A stretch of DNA of 64,000 bases from Comamonadaceae bacterium 2PF (GCA_005502875.1 SCMV01000001.1:62001-126000); one strand, 5' to 3'. Positions 40,002-50,631 are shown, counted from the first letter of the stretch. The notes: generated by a model from the letters alone, not told the origin. A program made the numbers and translations.

Positions 40002-40649
40002 TCAGCCCTCGTCGGCCGACAGCGCCCGCCACAGGATGTGAAACAGCTCGTCGAACTGCTCGAGCAGCGACTGCTTCTCGCGCCGCACGATGTGCATCAG
40101 CACCACGCGGCCGATGATGCCCATGAAGATGTCGAGCAGGATCTTGGCCGACACGCGCCGGTTGAGCACGCCGCGCGCCTGGCCGTCCTTGAACACGCCC
40201 ATGAAGGCGCCCATCAGCTCGGGGCTCTCGTAGATGCGGATGTTCTGGTGGCGTGAGACCGGCACCGCGGTGAACAGCAGCATCATCACCGCCGGGTGCT
40301 TGTCCATGTAGTCCAGCGTGACCCAGAAGGTCTTGCGCAGGCGCTCGCGCGCGTCGTCGATGCCTTGCAGGTGGTCGATCATGCGCTCGGCCAGCCGCCC
40401 CAGCATCACGTCCAGCATGGCGTAGACCAGCACCTCCTTGCTGCCGAAGTACTTGTAGATGGTCTGCAGGGAGACGTGCGCCTCCTTGGCCACGTCCAGC
40501 AGCGTCACCTCGTGGAAATCTCGCGTCGAGAACAGGGTCAGCACGGCCTTCTCGATGCGCGCCAGCGTGTCGGCGCGCATGCTGCCCAGGGCGGATCGGC
40601 GCTCGTCCGGGGTGCCGGGGGGTGCGGGGCGAGGGTCGGCTGCGGGCAT
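40002..40649 (-). CDS. TetR-family transcriptional regulator
   Basis: The protein has 215 residues. The N-terminal helix-turn-helix is clear (LFSTRDFHEVTLLDVAKEAHVSLQTIYKYFGSKE). The C-terminal ligand domain is not assigned to a subfamily. It is divergent from the acyl-CoA dehydrogenase operon at 40936, and a TetR-type dyad lies 42 bp upstream of its ATG. Regulators in this position usually sense an acyl-CoA or fatty acid; that is inference. Confidence 0.88.
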   Translation of the reverse strand: MPAADPRPAPPGTPDERRSALGSMRADTLARIEKAVLTLFSTRDFHEVTLLDVAKEAHVSLQTIYKYFGSKEVLVYAMLDVMLGRLAERMIDHLQGIDDARERLRKTFWVTLDYMDKHPAVMMLLFTAVPVSRHQNIRIYESPELMGAFMGVFKDGQARGVLNRRVSAKILLDIFMGIIGRVVLMHIVRREKQSLLEQFDELFHILWRALSADEG

Positions 40650-40690
40650 GGGATGCGCTCATTCCTGGGTGGAACGAAATCTTACCAAAT

Positions 40691-40702
40691 GAACGGTCGT
40701 TC
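40691..40702. promoter_or_regulatory. Candidate TetR operator
   Basis: GAACG-GT-CGTTC is a dyad with 5-bp arms in the tetR/acyl-CoA dehydrogenase divergent region, placed just upstream of a TAAGAT-like -10 for the minus-strand gene. Autoregulation is expected for this family. Confidence 0.5.
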
Positions 40703-40734
40703 GAAAATTTTGGTGAAGCCCCCTTGCCTCGACA

Positions 40735-40748
40735 TGACGTTAACGTCA
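40735..40748. promoter_or_regulatory. Second copy of the TGACGTTAACGTCA operator
   Basis: A perfect 14-bp palindrome identical in its core to the 34196-34215 site. It lies about 190 bp upstream of the acyl-CoA dehydrogenase ATG at 40936 and 86 bp upstream of the tetR ATG. Confidence 0.6.
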
Positions 40749-40935
40749 AGATCAGCACCCGTTGTGCACCACGATGCATGGCTGGTTTCCCGGGCGTCAG
40801 CGGCTTGTCGCGGCCGATGCCTTGTGAAAATTCAGGGTTTACACCATAGGTAATTCAAATTACCGAATGATGCCGAGCCAACCTCGTGGTGCAGGAGCAG
40901 AACCCAACCCGACACGGATCGAGGAGACACCCCCC

Positions 40936-42096
40936 ATGCCCATTCAAAACTTCGCCCCCGCCTGGATGACCGAAGAGCACCAGATGGTGTTCGACTCGGC
41001 CAAGCGCTTCATGATCGAGCAATGGCAGCCCAAGGACGAAGGCTGGCGCGCCCAGGGCATGATGGACCGCCAGGCCTGGGAAGACGCCGGCGCCAACGGC
41101 TTCCTGTGCGCCTCGATGCCCGAGCAATACGGCGGCGGCGGCGGTGATTTCGGCCACGAAGCCGCGCTGGTGCTGGCGCAAGGTGAAGCCGGCATCGGCG
41201 GCTTTGGTGGCTCGCTGCACTCGGGCATCGTCGCCCCCTACATCCTCCACTACGGCACGGAAGAGCAGAAGAAGCGCTGGCTGCCCAAGCTGGCCACCGG
41301 TGAGCTCATCAGCGCCATCGCCATGACCGAACCCGGCACCGGCTCCGACCTGCAAGGCGTGCGCACGCTGGCGCTGAAGTCGGCCGATGGCGAGAGCTAC
41401 ACCATCAACGGCAGCAAGACCTTCATCACCAACGGCCAGCTGGCCAACCTGGTCATCGTGGTCTGCAAGACCGACAAGGACAAGGGCGCGCAAGGCATCT
41501 CGCTGTTCGTGGTCGAGACCGACGAGGCCCCTGGCTTCCGCCGCGGCCGCAACCTCGACAAGATCGGCATGGAGGCGCAAGACACCTCCGAGCTGTTCTT
41601 CGACGACGTGGTGGTCAGCAAGCACAACCTGATCGGCGAGCAAGAAGGCATGGGCTTCTTCCAGCTGATGCAGGAGCTGCCGCAAGAGCGCATGCTCGTG
41701 GCCCTGGCCGGCATCGCCGCGATGGAATACGCCATGAAGGTGACGCTCGAATACACGAAGGAGCGCAAGGCCTTCGGCAAGCCCATCTTCAGCTTCCAGA
41801 ACACGCGCTTCAAGCTGGCCGAGTGCCAGGCCCTGTTGCTGGCTTCGCGCGCCCTGGTGGACGCCGCCATGGTCTCGCACCTCAAGGGCGAGCTGGGCGT
41901 GGACCGCGCAGCACTCATCAAGTACTGGATCACCGACAACCAGTGCAAGCTGATTGACGAATGCCTGCAGCTCTTCGGTGGCTACGGCTACATGAAGGAG
42001 TACCCGATCGCCCGCCTGTGGGCCGACTCGCGCGTGCAACGCATCTACGGCGGCACCAACGAGATCATGAAGGAGCTGGCCTCGCGCTTCCTGTGA
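40936..42096 (+). CDS. Acyl-CoA dehydrogenase, beta-oxidation operon
   Basis: The protein has 386 residues from ATG 40936, preceded by GAGGAGAC. Domains are complete: N-terminal helices (TEEHQMVFDSAKRF), beta domain (AIAMTEPGTGSDLQGVRT, FITNGQLANLV), C-terminal domain (YTKERKAFGKPI, QLFGGYGYMKEY) and IYGGTNEIMKELASRF, which carries the catalytic-type glutamate region. FAD-dependent oxidation of an acyl-CoA, passing electrons to ETF, is expected. First gene of a four-gene operon. Confidence 0.92.
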   Translation: MPIQNFAPAWMTEEHQMVFDSAKRFMIEQWQPKDEGWRAQGMMDRQAWEDAGANGFLCASMPEQYGGGGGDFGHEAALVLAQGEAGIGGFGGSLHSGIVAPYILHYGTEEQKKRWLPKLATGELISAIAMTEPGTGSDLQGVRTLALKSADGESYTINGSKTFITNGQLANLVIVVCKTDKDKGAQGISLFVVETDEAPGFRRGRNLDKIGMEAQDTSELFFDDVVVSKHNLIGEQEGMGFFQLMQELPQERMLVALAGIAAMEYAMKVTLEYTKERKAFGKPIFSFQNTRFKLAECQALLLASRALVDAAMVSHLKGELGVDRAALIKYWITDNQCKLIDECLQLFGGYGYMKEYPIARLWADSRVQRIYGGTNEIMKELASRFL

Positions 42097-42159
42097 TCCA
42101 ACGGCCCCGAGCCTGGCTCGCGGGCCCTCCCTGAACCCCAATCAACGAAGGAGCTTCCC

Positions 42160-43365
<1,206 letters not shown>

Positions 43366-43382
43366 TCCGGGAGGCACACACC

Positions 43383-45533
43383 ATGACTCAATCTCAAGCC
43401 TTCACGTTTGACATCGACGCCGACGGCATCGGCCTCGTCACCATCGACATGCCGGGCCGCGCGATGAACGTGCTCAACCCGACCCTGGTCGAGCCCTTCG
43501 CCGCGCTGGTCAACCAGCTCGAAACCGACGCCAACCTCAAGGGCCTGGTCATCACCTCGGCCAAGTCGACCTTCATCGTCGGCGCCGACATCGACCAGCT
43601 CACGCAGATCACCAGCGCTGAAGAAGCCTACAAGCTGTGTGAAGACCTCAAGGGCATGCTGCGCCGCATGGAAAAGAGCGGCAAGCCCGTGGTGGCCGCG
43701 CTCAACGGCACGGCCCTGGGCGGTGGCCTGGAGCTGGCGCTGGCCTGCCACGCCCGCATCGCCATCGACGACCCCAAGGCCAAGTTCGGCCTGCCCGAAG
43801 TCAAGCTGGGCCTGCTGCCTGGCGGCGGCGGCACGCAACGTGTGCCCCGCATGATCGGCATCCAGAAAAGCTTCGAGCTGATCACGCAAGGCAAGGAACT
43901 GACCGCGGCCAAGGCCAAGGACATGGGCCTGGTGACCGAGCTGGCCACCAGCCGCGAAGACATGCTGGCCAAGGCCAAGGCCTGGTGCAAGGCCAACCCC
44001 AAGGCCTCGCAGCCCTGGGACAACAAGGGCTTCCGCATCCCTGGTGGCGACAGCAAGAGCCCGGCCGTGGTGCAGGTGCTCGCCATCGCCCCGTCGATGG
44101 CCAACGCCAAGGCGCACGGCAACTACCCGGCGCTGACCCACATCATGAGCTGCCTGTTCGAAGGCTGCCTGCTGGACTTCGACGCCGGCTCGCAGGTCGA
44201 GTCGCGTTACTTCGCCGCCTGCGTGGTCTCGCAGACCAGCAAGAACATGATCGGCACGCTGTGGCACCAGCTCAACGCCATCAAGAAGGGTCAGTCGCGC
44301 CCCAAGGGCTTTGCTGAAAGCAAGGTCAAGAAGGTCGGCATCCTGGGCGCCGGCATGATGGGCGCGGGCATCGCCTACGTGTCGGCCAAGGTCGGCATCG
44401 AGGTCGTGCTGCTCGACACCACGATCGAGAACGCCGAGAAGGGCAAGGGCTACTCGCAAGGCCTGCTCGACAAGGCCATCTCGCGCGGCCGCAGCACGGC
44501 CGAGAAGCGCGACGCCCTGCTGGCCCGCATCAAGCCGACCACCTCGTATGAAGACCTGCAAGGCTGCGACCTGGTGATCGAAGCGGTGTTCGAAGACCGC
44601 GAGATCAAGGCCGTGTGCACGAAGAAGTCCGAAGCCATCATCGCCGCCGACGCGGTGTACGCCTCGAACACCTCGACGCTGCCCATCACCGGCCTGGCCA
44701 CGGCTTCCAGCCGCCCGGCCAACTTCATCGGCCTGCACTTCTTCTCGCCGGTCGACAAGATGCCGCTGGTCGAGATCATCGTGGGCGAGAAGACGTCTGA
44801 CGAGACCCTGGCGCGTGGCTTCGACTACGTGCTGCAGATCGGCAAGACCCCGATCGTGGTCAACGACGCCCGCGGCTTCTACACCTCGCGCGTGTTCGGC
44901 ACCTACGTGATGGAAGGCCTGGCCATGCTGGGCGAGGGCGTGCACCCGCGCTCCGTCGAGGTCGCTGGCCTGAAGGCCGGCATGCCCATGCCGCCGCTGG
45001 CCCTGCAAGACGAGGTCTCGCTGAGCCTGGCCCTGCACATCGCCGAGCAGACCAAGAAGGACCTGCAGGCCGAAGGCAAGGACCTGCCCCACCACCCTGG
45101 TCAGGCCGTGCTGCAGAACATCGGCGCCACGCAAGGCCGCATCGGCAAGAAGTCCGGCAAGGGCTTCTACGACTACAACGGCAAAGAGAAGTCGCTGTGG
45201 CCCGAGCTCACCAAGCTCTACCCGCCGGTGGCCCAACAGCCTTCGCAGCAAGAGCTGGTCGACCGCCTGCTGTACGTGCAGGCCAACGAAGCCGCGCGCT
45301 GCTATGAAGAGAAGGTCGTGCGCTCGGTGGCCGACACCAACATCGGCTCGATCTTCGGCTGGGGCTTCGCGCCCAACCAGGGCGGCGCGCTGCAGTTCAT
45401 CAACGCCGTCGGCGCCAAGAAGTTCGTCGAGCGTGCGCGTGAGCTGGCCAAGGCCTACGGCCCGCGCTTCGAGCCCGCTGCCGTCATCGTGAAGATGGCG
45501 CAAGAAGGCGGCCGCTTCGAGGACGTGGTGTGA
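43383..45533 (+). CDS. Bifunctional enoyl-CoA hydratase/3-hydroxyacyl-CoA dehydrogenase (FadB/FadJ-like)
   Basis: The protein has 716 residues from ATG 43383, with GGGAGG upstream. The N-terminal hydratase half has [17 protein letters not shown] and [16 protein letters not shown] with two catalytic-region glutamates. The dehydrogenase half begins at about residue 320 with [13 protein letters not shown], the NAD-binding loop, followed by ASNTSTLPI and [15 protein letters not shown] (catalytic His). The two C-terminal HCDH domains are complete. Thiolase activity is supplied by the preceding gene. Confidence 0.94.
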   Translation: MTQSQAFTFDIDADGIGLVTIDMPGRAMNVLNPTLVEPFAALVNQLETDANLKGLVITSAKSTFIVGADIDQLTQITSAEEAYKLCEDLKGMLRRMEKSGKPVVAALNGTALGGGLELALACHARIAIDDPKAKFGLPEVKLGLLPGGGGTQRVPRMIGIQKSFELITQGKELTAAKAKDMGLVTELATSREDMLAKAKAWCKANPKASQPWDNKGFRIPGGDSKSPAVVQVLAIAPSMANAKAHGNYPALTHIMSCLFEGCLLDFDAGSQVESRYFAACVVSQTSKNMIGTLWHQLNAIKKGQSRPKGFAESKVKKVGILGAGMMGAGIAYVSAKVGIEVVLLDTTIENAEKGKGYSQGLLDKAISRGRSTAEKRDALLARIKPTTSYEDLQGCDLVIEAVFEDREIKAVCTKKSEAIIAADAVYASNTSTLPITGLATASSRPANFIGLHFFSPVDKMPLVEIIVGEKTSDETLARGFDYVLQIGKTPIVVNDARGFYTSRVFGTYVMEGLAMLGEGVHPRSVEVAGLKAGMPMPPLALQDEVSLSLALHIAEQTKKDLQAEGKDLPHHPGQAVLQNIGATQGRIGKKSGKGFYDYNGKEKSLWPELTKLYPPVAQQPSQQELVDRLLYVQANEAARCYEEKVVRSVADTNIGSIFGWGFAPNQGGALQFINAVGAKKFVERARELAKAYGPRFEPAAVIVKMAQEGGRFEDVV

Positions 45534-46588
45534 GCGCGAACAGCGCCCCCACCACTCAGCCGGGCCCGCTGAGCGGGCTCCTGGCGGGCCTGCGCGTGAT
45601 CGACCTCACGCGCAACCTGCCGGGGCCCTTCAGCACCCGCATGCTGACCGACCTGGGTGCCGAAGTGGTCAAGGTCGAGCCGCCCGAGGGCGACCCGGCG
45701 CGCCCGCTGGGCCCGCTGTTCGAGGCGCTCAACCACGGCAAGGAGTGTCGCAAGGTCGACTTCCGAAGCGAGGCCGACCTCAACACCTTGCGCGACTGGC
45801 TGGCCACCGCCGACGTCATGGTCGACAGCTTTCGCCCTGGCGTGCTGCAAGGCATGGGGCTGGACGCCAAGCGCCTGCATGCGCTCAACCCGAAGCTGGT
45901 GATGGTCTCCATCACGGGTTACGGGCAGACGGGGGCGTGGGCGAACAAGGCCGGTCACGACCTGAACTTCATGGCGCTGTCGGGCGTGCTGGACCAGGTG
46001 AGGGCGCCCACGGGCGAGCTGGCCTTGTCCAACGTGCAATGGGGCGACCTGGCTGCGGGCAGCTCGATGGCCACCATCGCGGTGCTGTCGGCGGTGATCG
46101 AGGCGCAGCGCACGGGCCGGGGCCGCCACATCGACGTGAGCATGACGCATGGGCTGCATGCGCATTTGGTGATGCCCAAGTCGACGGCTTCGCTGTTGGC
46201 GCCGGTGTTGGGGCGCAAGCCGAAGGCGGGTGAAGACCTGCTCAACGGTGGGCTGCCTTGCTACAACCTTTATCAGACGGCCGATGGTCGCCACCTCGCG
46301 GTGGGCGCGCTGGAGTTCAAGTTCTGGAAAGTGGCTTGTGAAGTGTTCGAGCGCCCCGATTGGGTCAATCGACACTGGCAGCGGGGTTCTTTGCCTGGCA
46401 CGCCTGACTGCACGGCGCTCAAGGCCGATGTGGCCGCCTTGGTGGCTTCGCAGCCTCTGGCGTTCTGGGCGCACAAGTTCGAAGCGGCCGATGCGTGTGT
46501 CACGCCGGTGCTGACGATCGACGAGGCGCAGGCCCACCCGTTGTTCGCTGGGCAGGCCTCGCTTCAGGCCTGGCAACAGGTCGCCTGA
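45530..46588 (+). CDS. CaiB/BaiF family (class III) CoA-transferase
   Basis: The protein has 352 residues. GTG 45530 overlaps the FadB-like stop by 4 bp. Signatures are [57 protein letters not shown], and [17 protein letters not shown] with the expected catalytic aspartate. The family moves CoA between carboxylic acids or acts as an alpha-methylacyl-CoA racemase; the latter would suit branched-chain substrates. The exact reaction cannot be read. Confidence 0.88.
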   Translation: MSANSAPTTQPGPLSGLLAGLRVIDLTRNLPGPFSTRMLTDLGAEVVKVEPPEGDPARPLGPLFEALNHGKECRKVDFRSEADLNTLRDWLATADVMVDSFRPGVLQGMGLDAKRLHALNPKLVMVSITGYGQTGAWANKAGHDLNFMALSGVLDQVRAPTGELALSNVQWGDLAAGSSMATIAVLSAVIEAQRTGRGRHIDVSMTHGLHAHLVMPKSTASLLAPVLGRKPKAGEDLLNGGLPCYNLYQTADGRHLAVGALEFKFWKVACEVFERPDWVNRHWQRGSLPGTPDCTALKADVAALVASQPLAFWAHKFEAADACVTPVLTIDEAQAHPLFAGQASLQAWQQVA

Positions 46589-46651
46589 GGTCGCTCGGCG
46601 TCCGAGTCGGCCTCAAGCCTTGCTGGCCGGCGCTTGCCGGTGGGTGATCCA

Positions 46652-46678
46652 ACAAAGGGGGCCGCGCGCCCCCTTTGT
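46652..46678. terminator. Bidirectional terminator hairpin
   Basis: An 11-bp perfect stem ACAAAGGGGGC/GCCCCCTTTGT with a 5-nt loop, placed 63 bp after the CoA-transferase stop and 10 bp after the convergent fasciclin gene stop. A-rich and T-rich stem bases allow use from both sides. Confidence 0.8.
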
Positions 46679-46688
46679 CACGCGTGCA

Positions 46689-47240
46689 TCACTTCGGCAG
46701 CAGCACCTTGTCGACGACGTGGATGACGCCGTTGGACTGCATCACGTCGGCGATGGTGACGGTTGCCTTGCCGCCGTTTTCATCGGTGACGATCACCTTG
46801 CCGCCTTCGGTCGATGCGGTGAGGTTGCCGCCCGCCACGGTCTTGAGCGTGGCCTTGCCGCCGCCGGCCTGGATGGCCTGGGTGACGGCCTTGGCGTCGA
46901 ACTTGCCGGGCACCACGTGGTAGGTCAGCACCTTGGTCAGGGCCGGCTTGTTCTCGGGCTTGAGCAGGTTGTCCACCGTGCCGGCGGGCAGGGCGGCGAA
47001 GCCTGCGTTCACGGGTGCGAAGACGGTGAACGGGCCCTTGCCCTTGAGGGTGTCGACCAGGCCGGCGGCCTTGACGGCGGCCACGAGCGTGGTGTGGTCC
47101 TTGGAGTTCACGGCGTTATCGACGATGTCCTTGGTGGGCAGCATGGGGGCGCCGCCGACCATGACTTCGGCGCGGGCCGCTCCGGTGGCCAGGGTCATCG
47201 TCAGGGCGAATGCGGTGGTGGCGAAAGCGAAGGTTTTCAT
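46689..47240 (-). CDS. Secreted fasciclin-domain protein
   Basis: The protein has 183 residues. A signal peptide is visible (MKTFAFATTAFALTMTLATG, cleaved near AARA-E). One FAS1 domain follows (GPFTVFAPVNAGFAALP, LTYHVVPGKFDA, VIHVVDKVLLP), with the conserved FAPxNxAF and YH motifs. Such bacterial single-FAS1 proteins are exported and linked to adhesion or matrix, but no partner is visible here. Confidence 0.93.
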   Translation of the reverse strand: MKTFAFATTAFALTMTLATGAARAEVMVGGAPMLPTKDIVDNAVNSKDHTTLVAAVKAAGLVDTLKGKGPFTVFAPVNAGFAALPAGTVDNLLKPENKPALTKVLTYHVVPGKFDAKAVTQAIQAGGGKATLKTVAGGNLTASTEGGKVIVTDENGGKATVTIADVMQSNGVIHVVDKVLLPK

Positions 47241-47784
47241 GCGAGCTCCTGTTGGGTCGTTGGGGGACGCCGCGTTGCTTGTTGATGCGGCTGTCTTTCC
47301 TTACGCAGGGTTGGCGTGAGTCGATGCAGGCTTTGCATGGCTTCACAAATCGACTCGGGTTTGAAGACGGTTCTTGATCATGTGTGCCGTGGGGGCGGGC
47401 GCTTTGTTTCTTTGCCTGCCTTGGATGGCTCGATTTGTCGGGGCAGCGCGGGGCGGTGCTGCGCCGGCATGGGCTCGGGCGCCAAGTGGGCGGTCACGCC
47501 GTTGGCGTGACTCCCCTGCGGTGCTCGCGGCAAGGTGGGGCCCTCCAACTCGCTGCGCGCCCTTTGGGCGCTCCGCTCAGACAAATCGGGCCAGTCAGAT
47601 CACGAAGCGCGCTGCGCGCGCCCACCTTGCCGCTGCGCTCCTCGGCGCCCACAAGGCGCCCGAGCTCATGCCGGCTTCGCCCCTGGTGCCCCGCTTTTCG
47701 CGTGCGAAGGCCGGGGTGGTGCGGTGCCCCGTGCTTGACCCTGCGTACCGATTGACGTACGCTCATTGGCATCAGGAGTCCATC
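47241..47784. other. Intergenic stretch with inverted repeats, no gene seen
   Basis: I find no credible ORF in these 544 bp. There is a perfect 13-bp inverted repeat GCGGCAAGGTGGG (47527-47539) / CCCACCTTGCCGC (47621-47633), a crossing pair GATTTGTC (47432-47439) / GACAAATC (47580-47587), and a short hairpin GTCACGCC-GTT-GGCGTGAC. It looks like an interspersed intergenic element. Confidence 0.5.
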
Positions 47785-48027
47785 ATGCGAACACTTTCCG
47801 CCAGCGAAGCACGCGCCAACCTCTACCGCTTGATGGACCAGGCGGCTGAGTCGCATCAGCCCATCACCATTGCGGGCAAGCGCCACGACGCTGTGCTGGT
47901 GGCGGCAGACGACTGGCAAGCGATTCAGGAAACGCTTTACCTGCTGTCGACGCCTGGCATGCGCGAGTCCATCAAAGAGGGCATGGCCGAACCCATCGAT
48001 GCCTGCTCCAAGGAGCTTGACTGGTGA
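47785..48027 (+). CDS. YefM/Phd-type antitoxin
   Basis: The protein has 80 residues from ATG 47785, chosen over longer in-frame starts because MRTLSASEARANLYRLMDQA is the standard YefM N-terminus. SHQPITIAGKRHDAVLVAADDWQAIQETLYLL follows in the known order. The N-terminal half binds operator DNA and the acidic C-terminal half wraps the toxin. It overlaps the toxin gene. Confidence 0.93.
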   Translation: MRTLSASEARANLYRLMDQAAESHQPITIAGKRHDAVLVAADDWQAIQETLYLLSTPGMRESIKEGMAEPIDACSKELDW

Positions 48028-48287
48028 GTTGGGAGGTCGTTTACGCCAAGCACGCGCAAAAGGACGCGCAGAAACTCGCCGCCAGTGGCCTGAAGGCCAA
48101 AGCCCAAGAGCTATTGGCCATCATCAGAGAAAACCCCTTCCAAAACCCGCCGCCATACGAGAAGCTGGTCGGTGATCTGTCTGGCGCTTATTCCCGGAGG
48201 ATCAACATCCAGCATCGGCTTGTTTACGAGGTGCTGCCCGAACAGCGAACCGTCAAGGTTTTGCGCATGTGGTCGCACTGTGAGTGA
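48024..48287 (+). CDS. YoeB-like ribosome-dependent mRNA interferase toxin
   Basis: The protein has 87 residues and starts with GTG 48024 overlapping the antitoxin stop. Conserved features include the N-terminal VVYAKHAQKD, then YSRRINIQHRLVYEV and the C-terminal KVLRMWSHCE. The final YoeB residues are usually SHY; here SHC, so the conserved tyrosine is replaced by cysteine. The family cuts mRNA in the ribosomal A site. Whether the change weakens activity is unknown. Confidence 0.93.
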   Translation: MSWEVVYAKHAQKDAQKLAASGLKAKAQELLAIIRENPFQNPPPYEKLVGDLSGAYSRRINIQHRLVYEVLPEQRTVKVLRMWSHCE

Positions 48288-48452
48288 GTTTGCCGGGTTT
48301 TCGGCGCTTTAAGCCAACGTCGCCTACGGGGTTGGGCTATTTGCAGTTCGGCCGAACGGTACAGCCCAGTGAATTCGCCGTCGGCGCACCTTTCCTCAGC
48401 GGGGCTAGTCACGTATGCTTCCGGCAATCATCATTAACTCAGGAGCTCCAAA

Positions 48453-49118
48453 GTGCGTTCACACCTGAACATTTTGCTTGTGTCAGCCTTGCTTGCAAGT
48501 GCGAGCGTTGCCAATGCAAACCTTCTCCTCAACGGCAGCTTTGAGTCGGGATCATTCGTTCCGCCCAGCAACCAAACGATGACCCTTTCGCCAGGCTCTT
48601 CTTCGCTATCAGGCTGGCAAATCGTCAACGACTCCTTGGCCTGGATTGGCGTTGGAGACCCGTGGGGCCTCGACGCCCAGGAAGGTAACTTATTCCTTGA
48701 CCTGTCGGACTATTCTGCAGGAGCACCATTTGGTGGTGTACAGCAGACTATTGCTACGACCAAGGGCTTTGAGTACACGGTCACGTTCTATTTGGGCAGC
48801 TCAAACACTTGGGGCAGACCTTCTTCACTCAATGTAAGTGCTGCGGGTCAATCGGCGAGCTTTACCGGGCCACTTGTCGGAGGGACGAATGACTGGGAGC
48901 AGTTTTCCTTTGTCTTCGTAGCTACGGATGCCGAAGCCACCATCAAGTTCGTTGGCACATCGGGGGTGAACTACATTGGCTTGGACAACGTTAGCGCTTC
49001 GATAACCGCCGTTCCAGAACCAACGTCGTACGCGCTGGCGCTCATTGGTCTTGTCACAATTGGCACGCTACAGCTGAGGAACAAGCCTCGCTTGCAGCTC
49101 CTCGTAAGAGCTGCCTAA
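48453..49118 (+). CDS. PEP-CTERM sorted extracellular protein (DUF642/choice-of-anchor-like)
   Basis: The protein has 221 residues from GTG 48453, with AGGAG upstream. A signal peptide (HLNILLVSALLASASVANA) precedes a beta-sandwich region starting LLLNGSFESGSF, similar to DUF642/anchor-C repeats. The C-terminus has VPEPTSYALALIGLVTIGT followed by basic residues, a PEP-CTERM signal handled by exosortase. No exosortase gene is in this window. Base composition is more AT-rich than the surroundings, hinting at transfer together with the toxin-antitoxin pair. Confidence 0.88.
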   Translation: MRSHLNILLVSALLASASVANANLLLNGSFESGSFVPPSNQTMTLSPGSSSLSGWQIVNDSLAWIGVGDPWGLDAQEGNLFLDLSDYSAGAPFGGVQQTIATTKGFEYTVTFYLGSSNTWGRPSSLNVSAAGQSASFTGPLVGGTNDWEQFSFVFVATDAEATIKFVGTSGVNYIGLDNVSASITAVPEPTSYALALIGLVTIGTLQLRNKPRLQLLVRAA

Positions 49119-49609
49119 CTGTGCGTTCAGCTCGGACGCCACGGCAGGCGGCCATGCCTTCGGCATTTTTATGGCCTGTCGTGGTGCCCTCCGCACTTCG
49201 TGCTCCGGCGCTGGTTAACCAGGTAGTTAAGGAATCCACGTCATCACCGGAGCTCTGCCACCCAAGCGCCCCAACCCACGCAAGCAAACAACCGTCGCAC
49301 GCCACCAGCGAGGCGGAAAAGGGCGGAGGCGCTGTGCGGGCGGGCGCCTGGGTGGTGCCGAGGAGCGGAGATTCGATCAGGTTGCCCCTTGGCGAAGCCA
49401 AGGGGATGGCGAGGACTGTTTGAGCCCCTGCAAGGGGCGAGTTCCGCAGCCACCTGATCGGGTCGAGCACCGCAGGGCAGTCCTGCCAACGGCAGGACCA
49501 CCACCCTTGAAGCCCGGCCGCACAGCGCCGCAGCCCCCGCCTCGCGCTCTCACGCCAAAGCGCAAAAAACCCCGCAAGCGGCCCTCAACGCAGCCGCATC
49601 AAAACCGAC
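49119..49609. other. Intergenic region with a nested stem-loop element
   Basis: No gene is seen in 491 bp. The part from 49329 to 49528 has three nested stems: GCGCTGTGCGG/CCGCACAGCGC (49329-49339/49518-49528), GGGTGGTG/CACCACCC (49350-49357/49499-49506) and CGATCAGGT/ACCTGATCG (49374-49382/49452-49460). They enclose or flank local hairpins at 49385-49405, 49424-49438 and 49480-49498. The layout resembles a structured RNA or a repeat element of this bacterial group. Confidence 0.6.
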
Positions 49610-50554
49610 TCAAGCCCCGACCGCCTTAACCTCGGCCGCCGCACTGGCACGGGCTTCCACCGACCGCATCATCTCCTTGCGGAACCGGTTCAACTCCTGA
49701 ACGCTCGCAAAGCTGCGCCCCATCAGCGACCCCAGGTTGTGCAAGATGCGTTCAACCACCTTGCCCTCCCACACCGCATCGAACTGGATCTGGCGATCCA
49801 GCCAGTGCTCCAGCCACTCCGGGTTCGGCAGCCGCGACTGGATCGTGTCACGCGGAAACAGCTTCTCGTTCACGTGCAGGTTCGTCGGGTGCAGCGCCTG
49901 CGCCGTGCGCCGCGCGCTCGCCATCAGCACCCCCACCTTCGCGAACGCCGCACGCGCCTCGTCACCAAAGCGGTTCAACGCCCGCTTCATGTAGCGCAGG
50001 TAAGCGCCCCCATGGCGGGCCTCGTCACGCGCCAGCGTTTCGTAGATGGCCTTGATCACCGGCTCCGTGTGCCACTCGGCCGCGCGGCGGTACCAGTGGT
50101 GCAGCCGGATCTCGCCGCAAAAGTGCAGCATCAGGGTTTCGAGCGCCGGCGCCGGGTCGAAGTCGAAGCGCACCTCGTGCAGCTCCTCTTCGGTCGGCAG
50201 CAGGTCGGGGCGGAAGCGCCGCAGGTACTCCATCATCACCAGCGAGTGCTTTTGCTCCTCGAAGAACCAAACGCTCATGAAGGCCGAGAAGTCGCTGTCG
50301 TCGCGGTTGTCACGCAGGAACATCTCCGTGGCGGGCAGCGCAGCCCACTCGGTGATGGCGTTCATCTTGATCGTCTGGGCCTGCTCGTCGCTCAGTTGGC
50401 TGGCATCGAAGGCATCCCAGGGGATGTCCTTGTCCATGTTCCAGCGGGCGGCTTCGAGTTGCTTGAACAGTTCGGGATACAGCATGACCTTCTCCAGGAG
50501 CGCGGCAGCGCGCGAACGGTGGGGCCACTCCACGGCGGCCGACTGACGTTTCAC
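49610..50554 (-). CDS. Ferritin-like di-iron protein (AurF/desaturase-like)
   Basis: The protein has 314 residues, mostly helical. Two ExxH motifs, FFEEQKH and RDEARHG, plus upstream glutamates (AITEWAALPATEM, CGEIRLHHW), are the expected di-iron ligands of ferritin-like oxygenases and acyl-ACP desaturases. The substrate is not known. It is 77 bp downstream of the light-sensing MerR gene on the same strand, so it could belong to its regulon. A lipid-modifying role would suit the divergent operon, but this is inference. Confidence 0.75.
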   Translation of the reverse strand: MKRQSAAVEWPHRSRAAALLEKVMLYPELFKQLEAARWNMDKDIPWDAFDASQLSDEQAQTIKMNAITEWAALPATEMFLRDNRDDSDFSAFMSVWFFEEQKHSLVMMEYLRRFRPDLLPTEEELHEVRFDFDPAPALETLMLHFCGEIRLHHWYRRAAEWHTEPVIKAIYETLARDEARHGGAYLRYMKRALNRFGDEARAAFAKVGVLMASARRTAQALHPTNLHVNEKLFPRDTIQSRLPNPEWLEHWLDRQIQFDAVWEGKVVERILHNLGSLMGRSFASVQELNRFRKEMMRSVEARASAAAEVKAVGA

Positions 50555-50631
50555 GACAGGCTATACGCTTTTATGAGTGATTTGGATGTCAGGCGCTTTG
50601 CAGTGGCGTGACAGTCCGCAGTCAGGGGGGA

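Noticed and set aside
47374-47784. Extended YefM reading frame and other ORFs in the same gap
   Set aside because: Sequence upstream of 47785 has no antitoxin similarity and lies in an inverted-repeat element.
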